The notes under the pieces: model-generated
Database searches by the model: none
Told to the model about the DNA's origin: nothing
What the model saw: the letters and a program-made list of their open reading frames with translations, nothing else
Position numbers and translations under genes: made by a program
DNA from: Branchiostoma belcheri
Lineage: Eukaryota; Chordata; Leptocardii; Amphioxiformes; Branchiostomatidae
Reading direction: 5' to 3'
DNA length: 64,000 nt
NCBI RefSeq assembly: GCF_001625305.1
Contig: NW_017803841.1
Span: forward strand, 147,845-211,844
Shown here: piece after piece, positions 43,391-54,538 of the stretch
Layout: each line of letters opens with the position of its first letter
Position numbering within the stretch: position 1 is the stretch's first letter

Positions 43391-43780
43391 GTTGATATTA
43401 TGTAGGCTGTGTTTACACTAGTTAGTCTGCAACTGTTTTCCCTGAGGGGGGGGGGGGCTGGGCAAACGTTTGGGCGGGTGGCTACCAGGAGCGCGATTAA
43501 TTTAGTCAGGCTAGATTATTAGACCAGGGATTTAGTCATTTTTACGATATGTTGTTACCAGTTGTTAAGTGATCACACACTGTTTCCATACACTATACTG
43601 TTCTCAATCTGCAAAGGAGTATCAACGTACATTGACTCTTGTTGATATTGTAATGTCAATCAACTGTCAAACACACTGGGCTTTTACTGGCTATGACTAG
43701 TAGTAGTAGACGATTATTCTCTGGGCTTTAACGTTCTTTAACGTTATACTGAAACTAATTTGTAAATCTTCTTCCCGTAG

Positions 43781-44433
43781 CACCTGCCGACATCAAGTTG
43801 AGGGCCGCAGCTGCTGCTGACCCACCAGTGAACTCCTGTGAGATTACCTTCCACTTTCTAGACCACAGGAAGTAGATTTTGTGGATGACAACTGTCACAG
43901 ATTCTTTATGTACTATGCAACAGCAAGAGAAATACAACCCTTGTTCTTTAGAACGTGGATCTTATCAAAATAATACCTTTCCTTGCCTTCATACTCAATC
44001 AGTTTACATGGTTCCTTAGCTTTCTTTAAAATATGGTATTGCCATAATGAAAAGCCCGTGGCCTTTTCTTGATAAGAGATTTAATTTGGTGGGTAAGCCA
44101 TTCTTTATCTGAATCGTGTGTAACGACAGATTTAGAAGGCAAATTAACATGTTTTCTCTGTTAAAGAGTTTGATAGAAAGTATTAGGAGCGAATGTCTGT
44201 AACGGCCAAACAATAGTGGCATCGGTGAAAACAGTATTATTAATTACATGTTTTCTTTTTCCACAGACGGGGACCTCAAGGAAAAACTGACTTGCAAAAT
44301 CTGCCTAGAGCGCGGGCTCAAGGTTTCCTTCCAGTGCGGGCACATGTTTTGCCAGATATGTGCCACAGCCATGGCAACGTGCCCTGCCTGCAGGGTGGTG
44401 GTTTCCAGGGTGCAGCCACTCTTTTTCATTTAA
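43781..44433 (+). CDS. RING-finger protein C-terminal exons
   Basis: Exons 43781-43837 (57 bp) and 44267-44433 join in phase 1 (S-Y at the join) across a GT-AG intron. The second exon reads GDLKEKLTCKICLERGLKVS, FQCGHMFCQICATAMATCPA, CRVVVSRVQPLFFI, stop. This is a full C3HC4 RING of the IAP/MIB C-terminal type (CKIC...CGH.FC..CA...CPxCR...), so an E3 ubiquitin ligase activity is expected. The first exon is Ala-rich (IKLRAAAAADPPVN). Upstream exons are not certain; 42992-43390 is a candidate. The stop is only about 50 bp from hAT copy B. Confidence 0.7.
43859..43990. mobile_element. relic of the GGCCACAGCAAG-end element
   Basis: TAGACCACAGGAAGTAGATT and the next 12 bases resemble the 32-bp inverted repeat of the 55781-56193 element at roughly 80%. 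It lies in the intron of the RING gene. Confidence 0.45.
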
Positions 44434-44466
44434 ATGTCAGCGTATTTAGTAGTAGTAGTAGTCGTT

Positions 44467-45760
44467 CTACATTAAAATGTCATTCGTGCTTCCACACTGT
44501 ATTTCCGGGCTCTCTGGCGCGTACTCCTCCATCGACTTGTTCAGCTTCTCGTAAAGGTCTTTGTTCCTCACGCCCCTCGCCACCTGCTTCTGGCGGGGTT
44601 TACCCGAGATGCTGGTCGGGCTGGTAGCTGTTGTTCCACGGCTAACGTTGGCGATTTGTATCACCTCAGCTGCCGACAGGGTCGTTGGCTCTCCATCACT
44701 GCTTTCTGATTGCCGGAGTTGAAACTGATCCCTGGCATGTTCTTCCCTGCATGCCACCACCAGTGAACAACCAGGACACCTGCAGTATGGGCAGTCCTTC
44801 TTGTGTCCCTTCAGTTTCACACTAACTCCATGAACCTTGCAGCGCTTGTAAGTATACCCAAGTGTTTTCAGTATGATCTGCTTGGAGATTAGACATCAGC
44901 GTATTGACGCAGGTAACTGACTCTTGAACACTCAAGTCTTTCCTTTGTAGAGACCTCCTCTGCTGCAGAAAAGAGGTGGTGGCTTAGGCGCAGCGCGAAC
45001 AGAGTAAAAGGACGCCGCCTGCTTTCAAACATACTCGTCCTTTGTAGTCTCGTTGACCTCCTGCATTGTGTCAATGATGGTGCTGTAGTAGTCCAGAATG
45101 CTCTGCAGTGCTGCTGTCCTTGCAGTCCAGCGTGTAGGACACAGAAGCTTGACCCTAAACTTGATTTGTCGTCTCCAGCAGCTAATTGACAGGGTCCAAC
45201 AGGGTCTTTCGCTTTTGGTGAGTAAAGTTTATAATAATTATTAGCCGATCGATTTGTCTTGAATCTCGAATAGCCACTATTAAATCTGTCTGCATGTGTC
45301 ATGTTATCAGCACCATTATAAGTCTGTCACCGGCACCGCTGTAGAGGAATGCCTGTCCGGAGGAGGTGTCTTTAATCGCTGTGGTGATAGCTAGCCTCTA
45401 CTAGGCACCGCGGATCGCTGGAAAAATAGTAGAAATTGGCCGAAATATAGGGATAGTATACCAGAGAAGATCCAGGGCCATAGAAGCTCCAATTCCGTGG
45501 GTCGCAGGATCTTATGGCCCTGGATCTTCTCTGGTATACTATCCCTTTATTTCGGCCAATTTCTACTATTTTTTCCAGCGATCCGCGGTGCCTGGTAGAG
45601 GCTAGGTGATACCTTGTATAGTCCAAGACTGCCTCGGGGAACTCCATCTCATACTTAAAAGTGCTCTTTTCAAAATGATAATTTTTTCCACTTTTGTCAA
45701 AGCGCCTGCAAGCTTCACACCACAATAATTTGGATTTCCCTTGTCTTAGACATGTGCGTC
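44467..45760 (-). mobile_element. hAT-like element with DM-like zinc motif, copy B
   Basis: Parallel to 12549-13740. Minus-strand blocks: VKLLCPTRWTARTAALQSIL, DYYSTIIDTMQEVNETTKDE; then FALRLSHHLFSAAEEVS in another phase; then the DM-like block RCKVHGVSVKLKGHKKDC, PYCRCPGCSLVVACREEHAR, DQFQLRQSES, followed by TTLSAAEVIQIANVSRG. Of the eight zinc ligands of a DM domain, seven are present in spacing (the first Cys is Tyr); in this copy one residue is missing before CRC. A frame change between the hAT and DM parts is shared with copy A. The copy carries a 213-bp fold-back insertion. Confidence 0.7.
45392..45604. mobile_element. 213-bp fold-back element inserted in hAT copy B
   Basis: Almost its full length is one hairpin: TAGCCTCTACTAGGCACCGC...GCGGTGCCTGGTAGAGGCTA, with about 90-bp arms and a ~30-bp centre. 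Flanked by GGTGATAGC (45383-45391) and GGTGATACC (45605-45613), an 8-9 bp target duplication. Copy A of the host repeat shows the empty site. Confidence 0.9.
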
Positions 45761-47083
45761 TTGCTGTAATACCTTAAGTTCTGGGAAGTGTACATTTTGC
45801 ATTTTTTTTTTTCCTGCAGGAACATACGTTCCATGGACTTGTAATGTGAATGATGTCGCACCCTCTCTGGCGACTGAATACTGCATGGCCAATTTGATAC
45901 TGTTTTTTTTTGCTACACTAGGAATTGCATTGAGATTGTAAGAAAAAACAACACACCAAAAAAAACCGTCTTATCTTGCCCCTACCTCTATATCCGCGAC
46001 CATCCTTTCACTGGTACTTAGACAAACCCGAAGTGAGCCTCGCAGGGCCACGTCACCGAATATCGACCTCGGACGGGATGTACACAAGTGCCGCCAGAAA
46101 GTAGTACGTGACAAGGACGAAGTATCTAGTATTAGGGTTCACTTTCAAGCTATTGTCGTTATTTTCAGACTGTGTCTTATAAAACAAAATTATAATCATT
46201 TGTTTTACATTATCTAGTAGCTCTTGCCGCTTCGTTATACAGCTTAATCCCGTGGCGGATGAATACAGGCAGAATTTCCCGTCGAAAACCGCACCACCCA
46301 GCTTCAGTTGGAGAGCAAGGGCGGTAGTGTGAGGTGAGTGTCGCATTTTCAGGTCGTCTTTAGTGCGTAATTGTCGCTTTTATGATTGTTAACTTACGTA
46401 GAATGAATCTGTAAGATGTTACAATTACTTGTATGTAGATATCGACAGGTTGTAGTGGAGGGAAGTCGGTTAATTCTGCCGTTTACTTAGCCACGCCGTG
46501 TTGTGTACGGCAGTTTGTGGAATGTGTCTCCTCACGCATAATCATCTTATCCAAAGCGTTTGTCACGAATCTGTTGTAGAAAACGTCCTGTATTATACTG
46601 ACACGACAATACGCCCGACTTCAACTATTCATGTTATCAGAGAACCTATATATTATCCATGTTGTTAACGCCGTCTTATGTATTTTCAAGCCAAGAATAA
46701 GATTGTTGCAGTGTAGAAAATGAATTTGTTAAAGTGACATGGCTGAGCTGCTCCTGTCTCCACCAAACGTTTATTCCCCCTTACCGTTAATCCATTGAGA
46801 ACCTAATTCACCAATGTCTGCAGTAGTAATGTTCCAATCTTTGTTCTTTTCATGTTTCTTCTACAGTAACTCCTGAGATGAACATCAAATATCCTGGATG
46901 GCGAGGATCATCCCAACAAGAACACCAACAGCCGTACAGAAAGATCTATTTTGGTCGTTACTAAAACCAGCAATTTGCAACAAAGCACAGTTTGCAACAG
47001 ATGATCGAGTCGTATGTGAACAATGGTGACAGAGCAGTACCGATTCATTACTTATCTTATTGATTGGCCGGTTACAGTACGTA
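45761..47083. other. no gene seen
   Basis: No recognisable coding region on either strand. Confidence 0.4.
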
Positions 47084-47215
47084 CATCCAGCTAACTCATG
47101 TTCGTTAGGGGTAGGTCTATTCTTACAGCTATCCAGACTCTTGGAAACCCAGACTTCGGGGACTGTGCCTCTGGCTCAGTGGGGGCTGGTTCAGCTTGGA
47201 CGAGTTAGCTGGATG
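47084..47215. mobile_element. small inverted-repeat element
   Basis: Perfect 14-bp inverted ends CATCCAGCTAACTC...GAGTTAGCTGGATG spaced 104 bp. No clear target duplication. Confidence 0.5.
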
Positions 47216-49000
47216 GTTGTCATTTGTGATTGGTTATAATCATATGCAAAAGCTGTATAAAAAGAAAACAATACTCACTGTTTCCTCACGTTACTTTTAG
47301 CGTTCTTCTTTATGTGTGACGCACATCTATGACGAATGGTCGTGCTAGTTTCCCCACTCCTTACCTTCCCTGTCACAATCCTGAAGCTACGGTTTCGGTA
47401 ACGTTTTAGGAACTCGGATTAAAACACGACAAGGAAACTATGAGTCATGCTACGGTCAGCCATGACTAGCAGGGGAGTTACTTTTCTTTGGTGCTCGAAG
47501 ATTTTCGTGTCACTGAAGGAAGTACAGTCTGGTACAGTGTGGTCTGTTGTAACAAGCGTCGCGCAGGGCATTGGCATTTCACCTTTGACCGGTTACGCAC
47601 CACCAGCTCGTATGCGTAAAAAGGGTTTCCCGCCACCTTCAGCCAAAACCGAGGGGTATAACCTACAAATTGTAAGAAAGACATAGTATGGAGTTGTTCG
47701 CTTGCTTTAGAAGTAGTTCTGGTAAGACCTTATATGGGATTGTTGTTTTCACTCAAATCATAGCTATGAGCTGCTAGAGGCCGCTCAGAAGACGGAGAGC
47801 AGGAGATGGGAGACCGTTGACTCGTTGACTGGCTCTGGCGCCTGGAAGGGCTGTGGAACTATAGAGTGGGAAAGGGTTTTACACATAAGACAGGTTGATA
47901 CATGGCTTTAACGCTATACTAACGTCGGTATCAATTTGCAAATAAAATGTAAATATAATTTTTCATTAATTGTAACAACAACACACAACATCGAACCCAC
48001 TGAATTCGGCATGTCAACTCATGAACCCAACACTAACCGGTAGGTCTGGACCATGTCAGACTTGAATCCACTGTTGCACACAATGGTTGACTTATGTAAA
48101 AAAATTTCTATAGGGTTCCTGAGCTTAAACATGCTCTATTACATAATGAACATTACAGAAATTGTCTTACCGTAACCAAGCTGGGAGAAGTACCTGACCT
48201 TCGAAGCCATGAATTTCAGATCTATTCCATCTGGCCCGGGTCTAATAAGCACCGCTTGTAGGCCTTTGTTTTCTGCAAAAGTCCATTTTTATATGTAAGG
48301 TCAATGTCGTGTCTGATATTTTGATTCTGGTCGGTGTCAACTTCAACAAAGCAATATAGAGGATTGTAGTAGGGGTGCCAGGTGAAAATTTCTTTTTCCT
48401 GGCCATGCACAGAAAAATCTCAACCTCGTCAACTCTGGTTGCATACATGGACTTGGCTGGCAGTTTAGCTGTCATGATAAAAACGTGTTTGTTCAAATCT
48501 TAATGCTTATCTATGCAATTAACTATAGGCTGAAATATGCATCTTGTGTTAGACTTAACAACGCAAATCACACGTGATTTCAGCAACTGTTACCTAGAAC
48601 GGGTTGTCAGCAGAACAGTACGTCTTTTGTGGACAATAATAAGAAAATATGTTTTGGTGTCCTCAATTATTTGACGCCATGGTTAAAGGCATTAACGTGG
48701 TAGTCAATCATCTATACTTGATATCTAGTCTGTAATGTTTAGCCATATTATAGGCTCACAAATATGAATATTTAATGATGATTTTATCAAATTTTATCCA
48801 TGTCTAGATAGCCGACTGAGGGTATGTCTTCGCCATTTGCAGCAGTCAGTTTGATCCACGAGTCTGCGTTTTTCAGAGACGGACTATCCTCCCCGAATTA
48901 TTAACAGCAGTGTCAATATACACCCATTTTTAGTTAATACATTCGTAGTTTTTTTACAACCTACCTGTTTGTCGACATATCCTGTCCAGATGCGACAGTT
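47216..49000. other. no recognised gene
   Basis: Minus-strand frames at 48222-48496 overlap (SMYATRVDEVEIFLCMARKK, then in the next phase EIFTWHPYYNPLYCFVEVDT). They might be one frameshifted exon of unknown identity. Nothing else is supported. Confidence 0.3.
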
Positions 49001-49002
49001 GT

Positions 49003-49897
49003 TACCTTCGCCAAGAAGGTTATGTTTTCAGTAGCGTTTGTCTGTGTGTGTGTGGGTGTGTTTGTGTGTGTGTGGTTTAGCAAGATAACTCGAGAAGCAG
49101 TGGATGGATTGGAATGAAACTTGGTAGGTGGGTAGGTCTTTATGAGACCTAGAAATGATTAGATTTTGGGCCCCCTGGCGGCTTTCCTAGGTACTGCAGC
49201 TGAACTTCCGGTTTTGATATCTCATGTTCTGGACATGCTAGGGTCACGAATTTTGGTTGGTAGATAGCTCTTGGGGTAGGGAAGAAGTGACATGAGTTTG
49301 GGTCCCCTAGCGCATTGTTCTGGAACTGCAGGAGCATTTGTTGAAAAAAATTTGAAGGACGATAACTCAAGAACCGGTTGACGTATTGTCGTGATTTTTG
49401 GTATGTAGGTAGTTGAAGTGATGCTTGACATAATTAGATGGCAATTATGCAAATCAGGAGCTAATTTGCATAATTAATGAGGAAATTCTATAAATCTGCT
49501 TTGTTCAATAATAGAACTATGAAACACTTGTGACATCTACTTGAGAACGAGAAAAACATCAAAGGATATAGATTATGTAAATGAGGACCTAATTTGCATA
49601 ATTAATGGCAAATTCTTATAATTCCATAGTTGTAACTGCTGCACCCCGAATACTTGCCACAGTTGGAAGTTAAGTGAAGGTGAACACCAATAAACATAAT
49701 TTATTCAAATCATGACCTCATTTGCATAATTTAAGAGGAAGTGCTATAATAGCCTTTTTGTTATGATAAGGCTGTCATTGGATGGAGAATATGATCAACA
49801 GATATAATCCATGCAAATGAGGCTCTTATTTACAATATCAATGATTAAAATTGTATAATTCGTCACCCGCAAGGGTTAACATCATTTGGCGAAGGTA
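49003..49897. mobile_element. TACCTTCGCCAA-end element, copy 2 (uninterrupted)
   Basis: 895 bp, perfect 12-bp inverted repeats at both ends; opposite orientation to copy 1. Shares the sequence that continues ~20 bp beyond the right repeat (TGAGATCGTGGAACTCTTGT). Contains a GT-rich simple repeat at about 49040-49075 and repeated TTTGCATAATTAATG blocks. Serves as the empty-site reference for insertions in copies 1 and 3. Confidence 0.9.
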
Positions 49898-49920
49898 TGA
49901 GATCGTGGAACTCTTGTTCA

Positions 49921-50035
49921 TATCTGAACTCCTTCAGTATACATACTTGTAGTGTACATGATAAATGCTAACAAAGCCTAAGATTTATGCACCTGACATC
50001 TAAGTGTACTTGACACCTTTTTCTTCTCGTATTTA
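49921..50035. repeat. truncated copy of the 14.4-kb repeat
   Basis: Matches 14411-14520 (GCTAACAAAGCCTAAGATTT) and breaks off at a TATTTATTTATTTAT run. Confidence 0.7.
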
Positions 50036-50189
50036 TTTATTTATTTATATATCTTGAGGACACATGGGTTGTCTCTTCAGCCGTTGGGGCTTATTTCCAA
50101 GGGGGCCCATACAAGAAAATGATGCAACATATAATAATGATAATTTAACGTAACAGAGAAATCATAAATCAAAATACAAGATCATAGTA

Positions 50190-50615
50190 GGTTACCCCCA
50201 CTCCCTTACAGTGTATTAATTTGTCTATTAAATCTCTATTCACAAAACCTGTGTTTGAGATTCACGTCACACAGTAATAAGAAAGCAAGGCACCATAAAG
50301 AAAGACAACATTATGAGTATGCCCCCCCCCCTTAATGTACTATGTCTAATCTCTATTCACAAAACTTTTGCTTGAGATTCATAGGAAAGAAGTTGTCGTA
50401 TGAAGAGAAAATATAAGTAGGTTGCCCCCACTCCTTCACAGTGTACTGGTTTGTCTAATCTCTATTCACAAAACTTGTGTTTTAGATTCATGTCAAAGTC
50501 ATAAGAAAACGAGGCATCATAAAAGGAGAAAACATAATACGTTGGTTTCCCCCCTCCCATGCAATGTACTATACTTGTTTCAGTAGTTCGTCTAATCTCT
50601 ATTCGCAAAACCAAG
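50190..50615. repeat. ~125-bp tandem repeat, about 4 copies
   Basis: Each unit has GTCTAATCTCTATTCACAAA near its middle and a C-rich CCCCCACTCC tract. Copies are diverged. Confidence 0.8.
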
Positions 50616-51570
50616 TCCTGATGGGCTGGGGAGATTCTTATGCCTCTTCATCAAACATGGCAGCTATGGCATCCCTGACAGCCTTTGTCGATGCCTCCCC
50701 ATGTGCAGCAGCGGCTACACTTCTCCGCAGGTGCAGGGATGAACAGAGCATCATCGAATGCCTCACGTTGAATCTCACATGTTGTGAAGGACACAACATG
50801 TAGACACGATGTTAGTACTGTATGTCGCGAACGAAGCAATACCGAGAGATATTGAACGGGTCCTAATTACAGCCTATGTTCTAATCATCCACACATCTTT
50901 GGTAGAAGATTGTCGGACCAGGGACCAGCGAAAAATGAGTTCTAAGACGGCGTTAAGGCGTGCGAAGCAAAGTTGTTAAAGCGCTTGTCATTCCGTATAA
51001 TTCAAACAGATTTTTCACTCTTTGTTGTCAAAGCGTTCGAACTGGAACAAACTTTGTGAGGGTACCGTTATCAATACGGAACTTTGTACATTTGTGTGGC
51101 TTATTCATATAAAAACAAGTGTGACCTCATACTGCAGTGCAATTCCTGTGTACCTCACATGTCAAAATTTATTATAAACATCAAGCAATTTTGTATATGT
51201 ATACCACACAGTTTTTTAATGCCATACAGATGGCTTGTTCCCCGTTGGGATGTTAACCTTGTTGCTTAGAGTAGTCTTATAAGAAACTGTTTATTTATCT
51301 ATATTTGCAAAACATAAAAACAAGTATGACCTCATACTACAGTGCAATTCCCATGTACCTCAGATGTCAAACATGAAGCAAGTGTGACAGGGAAGTTGTG
51401 CAAATGTATACCGCACAGGTTTTTTTAAATGTCGTATGCATAACTGGTATTTTGACATAATGTGTCATATCCATTGTACACCATAGGAGGAAACGCGTAT
51501 GTTTCGTACGAAGAAAGGGAAATGTAAATGACTTATGGAGCGTCACCCAGGGAGAAACCGACAGCAAATA
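50616..51570. repeat. tandem duplication (~207-bp spacing) in otherwise empty DNA
   Basis: 51111-51225 and 51318-51435 share CATAAAAACAAGTNTGACCT and downstream ATGTATACC-CACAG blocks. No coding sequence supported. Confidence 0.6.
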
Positions 51571-51571
51571 G

Positions 51572-51970
51572 TCAGGTCAAGGCGTTCCTGGCCGCGTTTG
51601 GTCCCACCTGCTGGATTGGCCTGACCTGCGGGTTGTAGGCAGCAGCAGGGACATTCCACTGGTTGGAATAGTTCTCTCCGTGCTCCTCACAGACGTTGTG
51701 TAATACGCAGCAGGCCGTCACCACTGTTGGGACTCGGTCCAGGTCGATATTCAGTTGCTGAGAAAGGCACCGCCACCTGCCGCCCTTCAGCCGGCCAAAC
51801 GCACATTCCACAGTCATTCTTGCCTGACTCAAACGGTAGTTGGATGTTGTCTTCTCTTCGCTCAGGTGACCATTGTCTGGATAGGGCTTCATTAGCCACG
51901 GCAGGTGGGGGTAGGCTGCATCGCCCAGCAGCACTACGGGAACGTCAGTTCCAGAGATCCACCGGGTGAA
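51572..51970 (-). pseudogene. PIF/Harbinger transposase C-terminal half
   Basis: Starting in frame upstream of the first Met, the sequence reads SGTDVPVVLLGDAAYPHLPW, LMKPYPD, then NYRLSQARMTVECAFGRLKG, GRWRCLSQQLNID, then TACCVLHNVCEEHGE. GDxAYP...WLMKPY and the R-x-x-VE-x-AFGRLK-x-RW block give the second Asp and the Glu of the DDE triad of Harbinger (HARBI1-like) nucleases. The first Asp and the N-terminal helices are missing. The remaining half is uninterrupted. No Myb-like second ORF was identified. Confidence 0.88.
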
Positions 51971-52576
51971 ATAAAATTAAAAAGCATAAAAATGTAATGT
52001 AAATATTTATATTAACGCCAATATGTTCATTGGGTGTAATTGCACTCTCTTGTATCAGTTGAAAGGAATCGTTAGAAATGCGCCAGCAGTCTTCAATGGA
52101 ATTACATTTATTCTTTACCTTTCCTCTAGGTGTAAAGGAAATACCCATACCCGTGGAAACAAACTCAATCCATTTCCTCTGGTCGCACGTCTGAACACTG
52201 GGAAGTTTCGCAGAACACGCGCATCATGGACGCTTCCAGGCCACCCAGTGTATACATCGATGACTCTGTTGCAGATGAAATGAATAATCTGAATATTCTT
52301 TTTGAGAGGTCGACAGTTACTTTATACACAGTAGCGTACATGGTAGCATAATAAACCATACAATGGCAGAATTTTATGTTGACCCAGGTTAAGTTCTTGA
52401 AAACATTTCATACATTGAGTACAGGCTTGCAAATGTACAGGTCCTATTATTTCCCAAAAATTAAGCTTCATGTAGGAAGCCTCCTTGTCCAAAGCGGTGG
52501 AGGTGTGCTGCACGGTCCTTCTCTGGCAGACTGCACCATGTGTCCCGGTGTGTTTTGAACCTGTTGAAGTCTTCTG

Positions 52577-53140
52577 TCAGTTTGTAGTCTCCAGTGTTTG
52601 ATTGCTCTCTCGATCTCCTGGTATTGTGACTTTACTAACTGTACGAGGTCCAGGAGCGACTGCGTCAAAGTTAGATTTCACAAAGGGTACTGCCTGTTCC
52701 TCAAAGTAAGTCCCAAAGTTTCCTGCAGCTGCTAGATTATTTGCCTGTCTTAATCGCTCATCAAACACCACTTGGCTCCTGGCTGTCAGGCCATTTTCGC
52801 CGAAGACGGCAGTGACGAATGGCCGTTTTGCTTTGTCGCTCATGCCAATCTTCTTTTGGAGGTGATCCGCGCAGTCTTTACGAAGATGGCGGTGGCAGTA
52901 CAGCTGATGGCATCCCAGCCATGCTCTCGCGATTGCCAGTCGGAGGGCTCTCTCGTTGTCGCTTCCGACAACTGGCAGGGATGGTGGGTCCTCCAATCTG
53001 CTGCGGATGTGGTCGAAGAACATGCTGCAGTCAACAGTCTTCGAGCCCCCATGTACGTACTTTGGTCCAAAGAAAATCGGATGTTCTCCGGTGTCTGTCC
53101 AAGGTTAAAAGTCTTATCTACCCCCAGCACCGTGTTATTC
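52577..53140 (-). pseudogene. MULE transposase DDE core, with deletion and frameshift
   Basis: The first part reads VLGVDKTFNLGQ (first catalytic Asp). A deletion and frame change follow, and a second phase continues HPIFFGPKYVHGGSKTVDCS, MFFDHIRSRLEDPP, VVGSDNERALRLAIARAWLG (second catalytic Asp), CHQLYCHRHLRKDC. GVDKTFNLG...HPxFxGPxxxH...VVGSDxExAL...C.RHL is the MULE transposase core. The protein then becomes unrecognisable (after about residue 110 of the second phase), so the catalytic Glu is not certain. Upstream, in the repeat at 53315-53509, YRETKKRRGGMAASGNN, then DDHPFARQVIRGYNKV, is the N-terminal lead-in of the same protein. Confidence 0.85.
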
Positions 53141-53314
53141 GCGTTCGCACTTGTGCAACAGAACCTTTTGATATCCTATAGTTGCTCGTCATGGTTTGTT
53201 GCCTACACAGTAGTATCAGAGTAGAAATATTCAATCATATTGTGTCAAGGTTTCTCCGCTTTATGACGAACTACCACATTACCATATGTATCATGCCATA
53301 TGGGTGTCCCACGT

Positions 53315-54230
53315 CTAATATTGTGCTAACATTTCAATCATATAGGCATTGTCATTTAGACTCACCTTGTTGTATCCTCTGATCACCTGGCGAGCAAACG
53401 GATGGTCATCTGGTGCCTCGAGCTGCTGAATGTGGTCAGTACCGTTGTTCCCAGATGCTGCCATTCCGCCTCTCCTCTTCTTGGTCTCCCTGTACCGTTT
53501 GTTGTTCACTTGCTTAAGGTTGGCTGGCTGTACTGCTAGTGGCAGTTCCTCTTCAGCCTCCGAAATGCTATGCTCGGTATAACATCACAGGCAGCAGCAC
53601 CTAAAGTGATAACAACACACTAGGCCATAATTAGAGATGTAAGGTTTACTGTACATTTTCTTTAGACAAAAAACTATCTTATTTCAATCTTTCCATTGAA
53701 GATCTCATCACCATACAAAGGGTTGGAGTACCGTGCACCAGTCTGGCATCCGGGACTCAGCTGTGCACAGTAGGAAAATTCGAACCAGTAGAGTGGACAG
53801 CAGTCAATAAGCTTATTGCGTATTGGTATGAATTATTTTGTACAGAGTGCAATTGAAAACTGCAGGTAAACATGTGATATTCCTATAGTGTGGTTACCTC
53901 AAATAAACATTGATTTGAGCCATGCAATTTACATAACAAAATTAACATGATTCAGTTCATAGGTAAACTTACCGATTTTCTCCATTGTTTCACCTCGACA
54001 CCGCACATCTGCTGAATCCGGTTCATTTGAATTCCCATGCGGTTTGTCCCCTGGGTATGTGCCTGCAATACAACATGATGATTTAGCCTGATAGTGATGG
54101 TCATTGATATAACACCATGAACCATATTGCTAGATTCACTTTGCATGGTGTAGTCGGTTATTCAACACTCTAACTTTGTATCTAAATTGAGCAAATACTA
54201 ATGACTAGTCTGTGCAAGTTTTTGCATGGG
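53315..54230 (-). mobile_element. MULE-type transposon 5' region, copy B
   Basis: Homologous to 263-1230 at high identity (for example CTCCGAAATGCTATGCTCGG, GATTTTCTCCATTGTTTCAC). Contains the frame at 53952-54146 (TNRMGIQMNRIQQMCGVEVK), kept in both copies, and the lead-in of the transposase at 53315-53509. Probably non-coding introns separate them. Confidence 0.7.
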
Positions 54231-54535
54231 GTTGTATGTGATGTTAACATTTTCGCCACTTTCCAGGATCTGTAGTTTCAAATTATGATCACTGATGTCA
54301 CAAGGGTTTTGGTTGAGATATTTTTCCAAAGTGTCAGCAAAGCAGGAGAGAGAAATCTTTGTGTTTTTGGTTTCTAGTAGTAGTTTGATGGAGATATTCT
54401 TCTGAGACCTCTTTGATAACTGTGACATATTACAGTTGTTGCACGTTATCATTGTTTCAGATGAGTCAGGAAGCTTTTTTCTGCAGTAGTTGCATCTTAG
54501 ATAACGTGATGTTATCTCTTAGGAGATAATGTCAC
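54198..54535 (-). pseudogene. zinc-ribbon-like segment linked to the OB-like ORF
   Basis: Preceded by a stop, the phase reads EITSRYLRCNYCRKKLPDSS, ETMITCNNCNMSQLSKRSQK, then NISIKLLLETKNTKISLSCF. Two C-x2-C pairs 14 residues apart form a zinc ribbon, as in the C-terminal domain of RPA-like single-strand-binding proteins. It is in a different frame from 54539-55189. Confidence 0.45.
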
Positions 54536-54538
54536 CTG

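Noticed and set aside
47447-47686. Plus-strand 79-residue frame
   Set aside because: No domain, signal peptide or splice context; likely chance.
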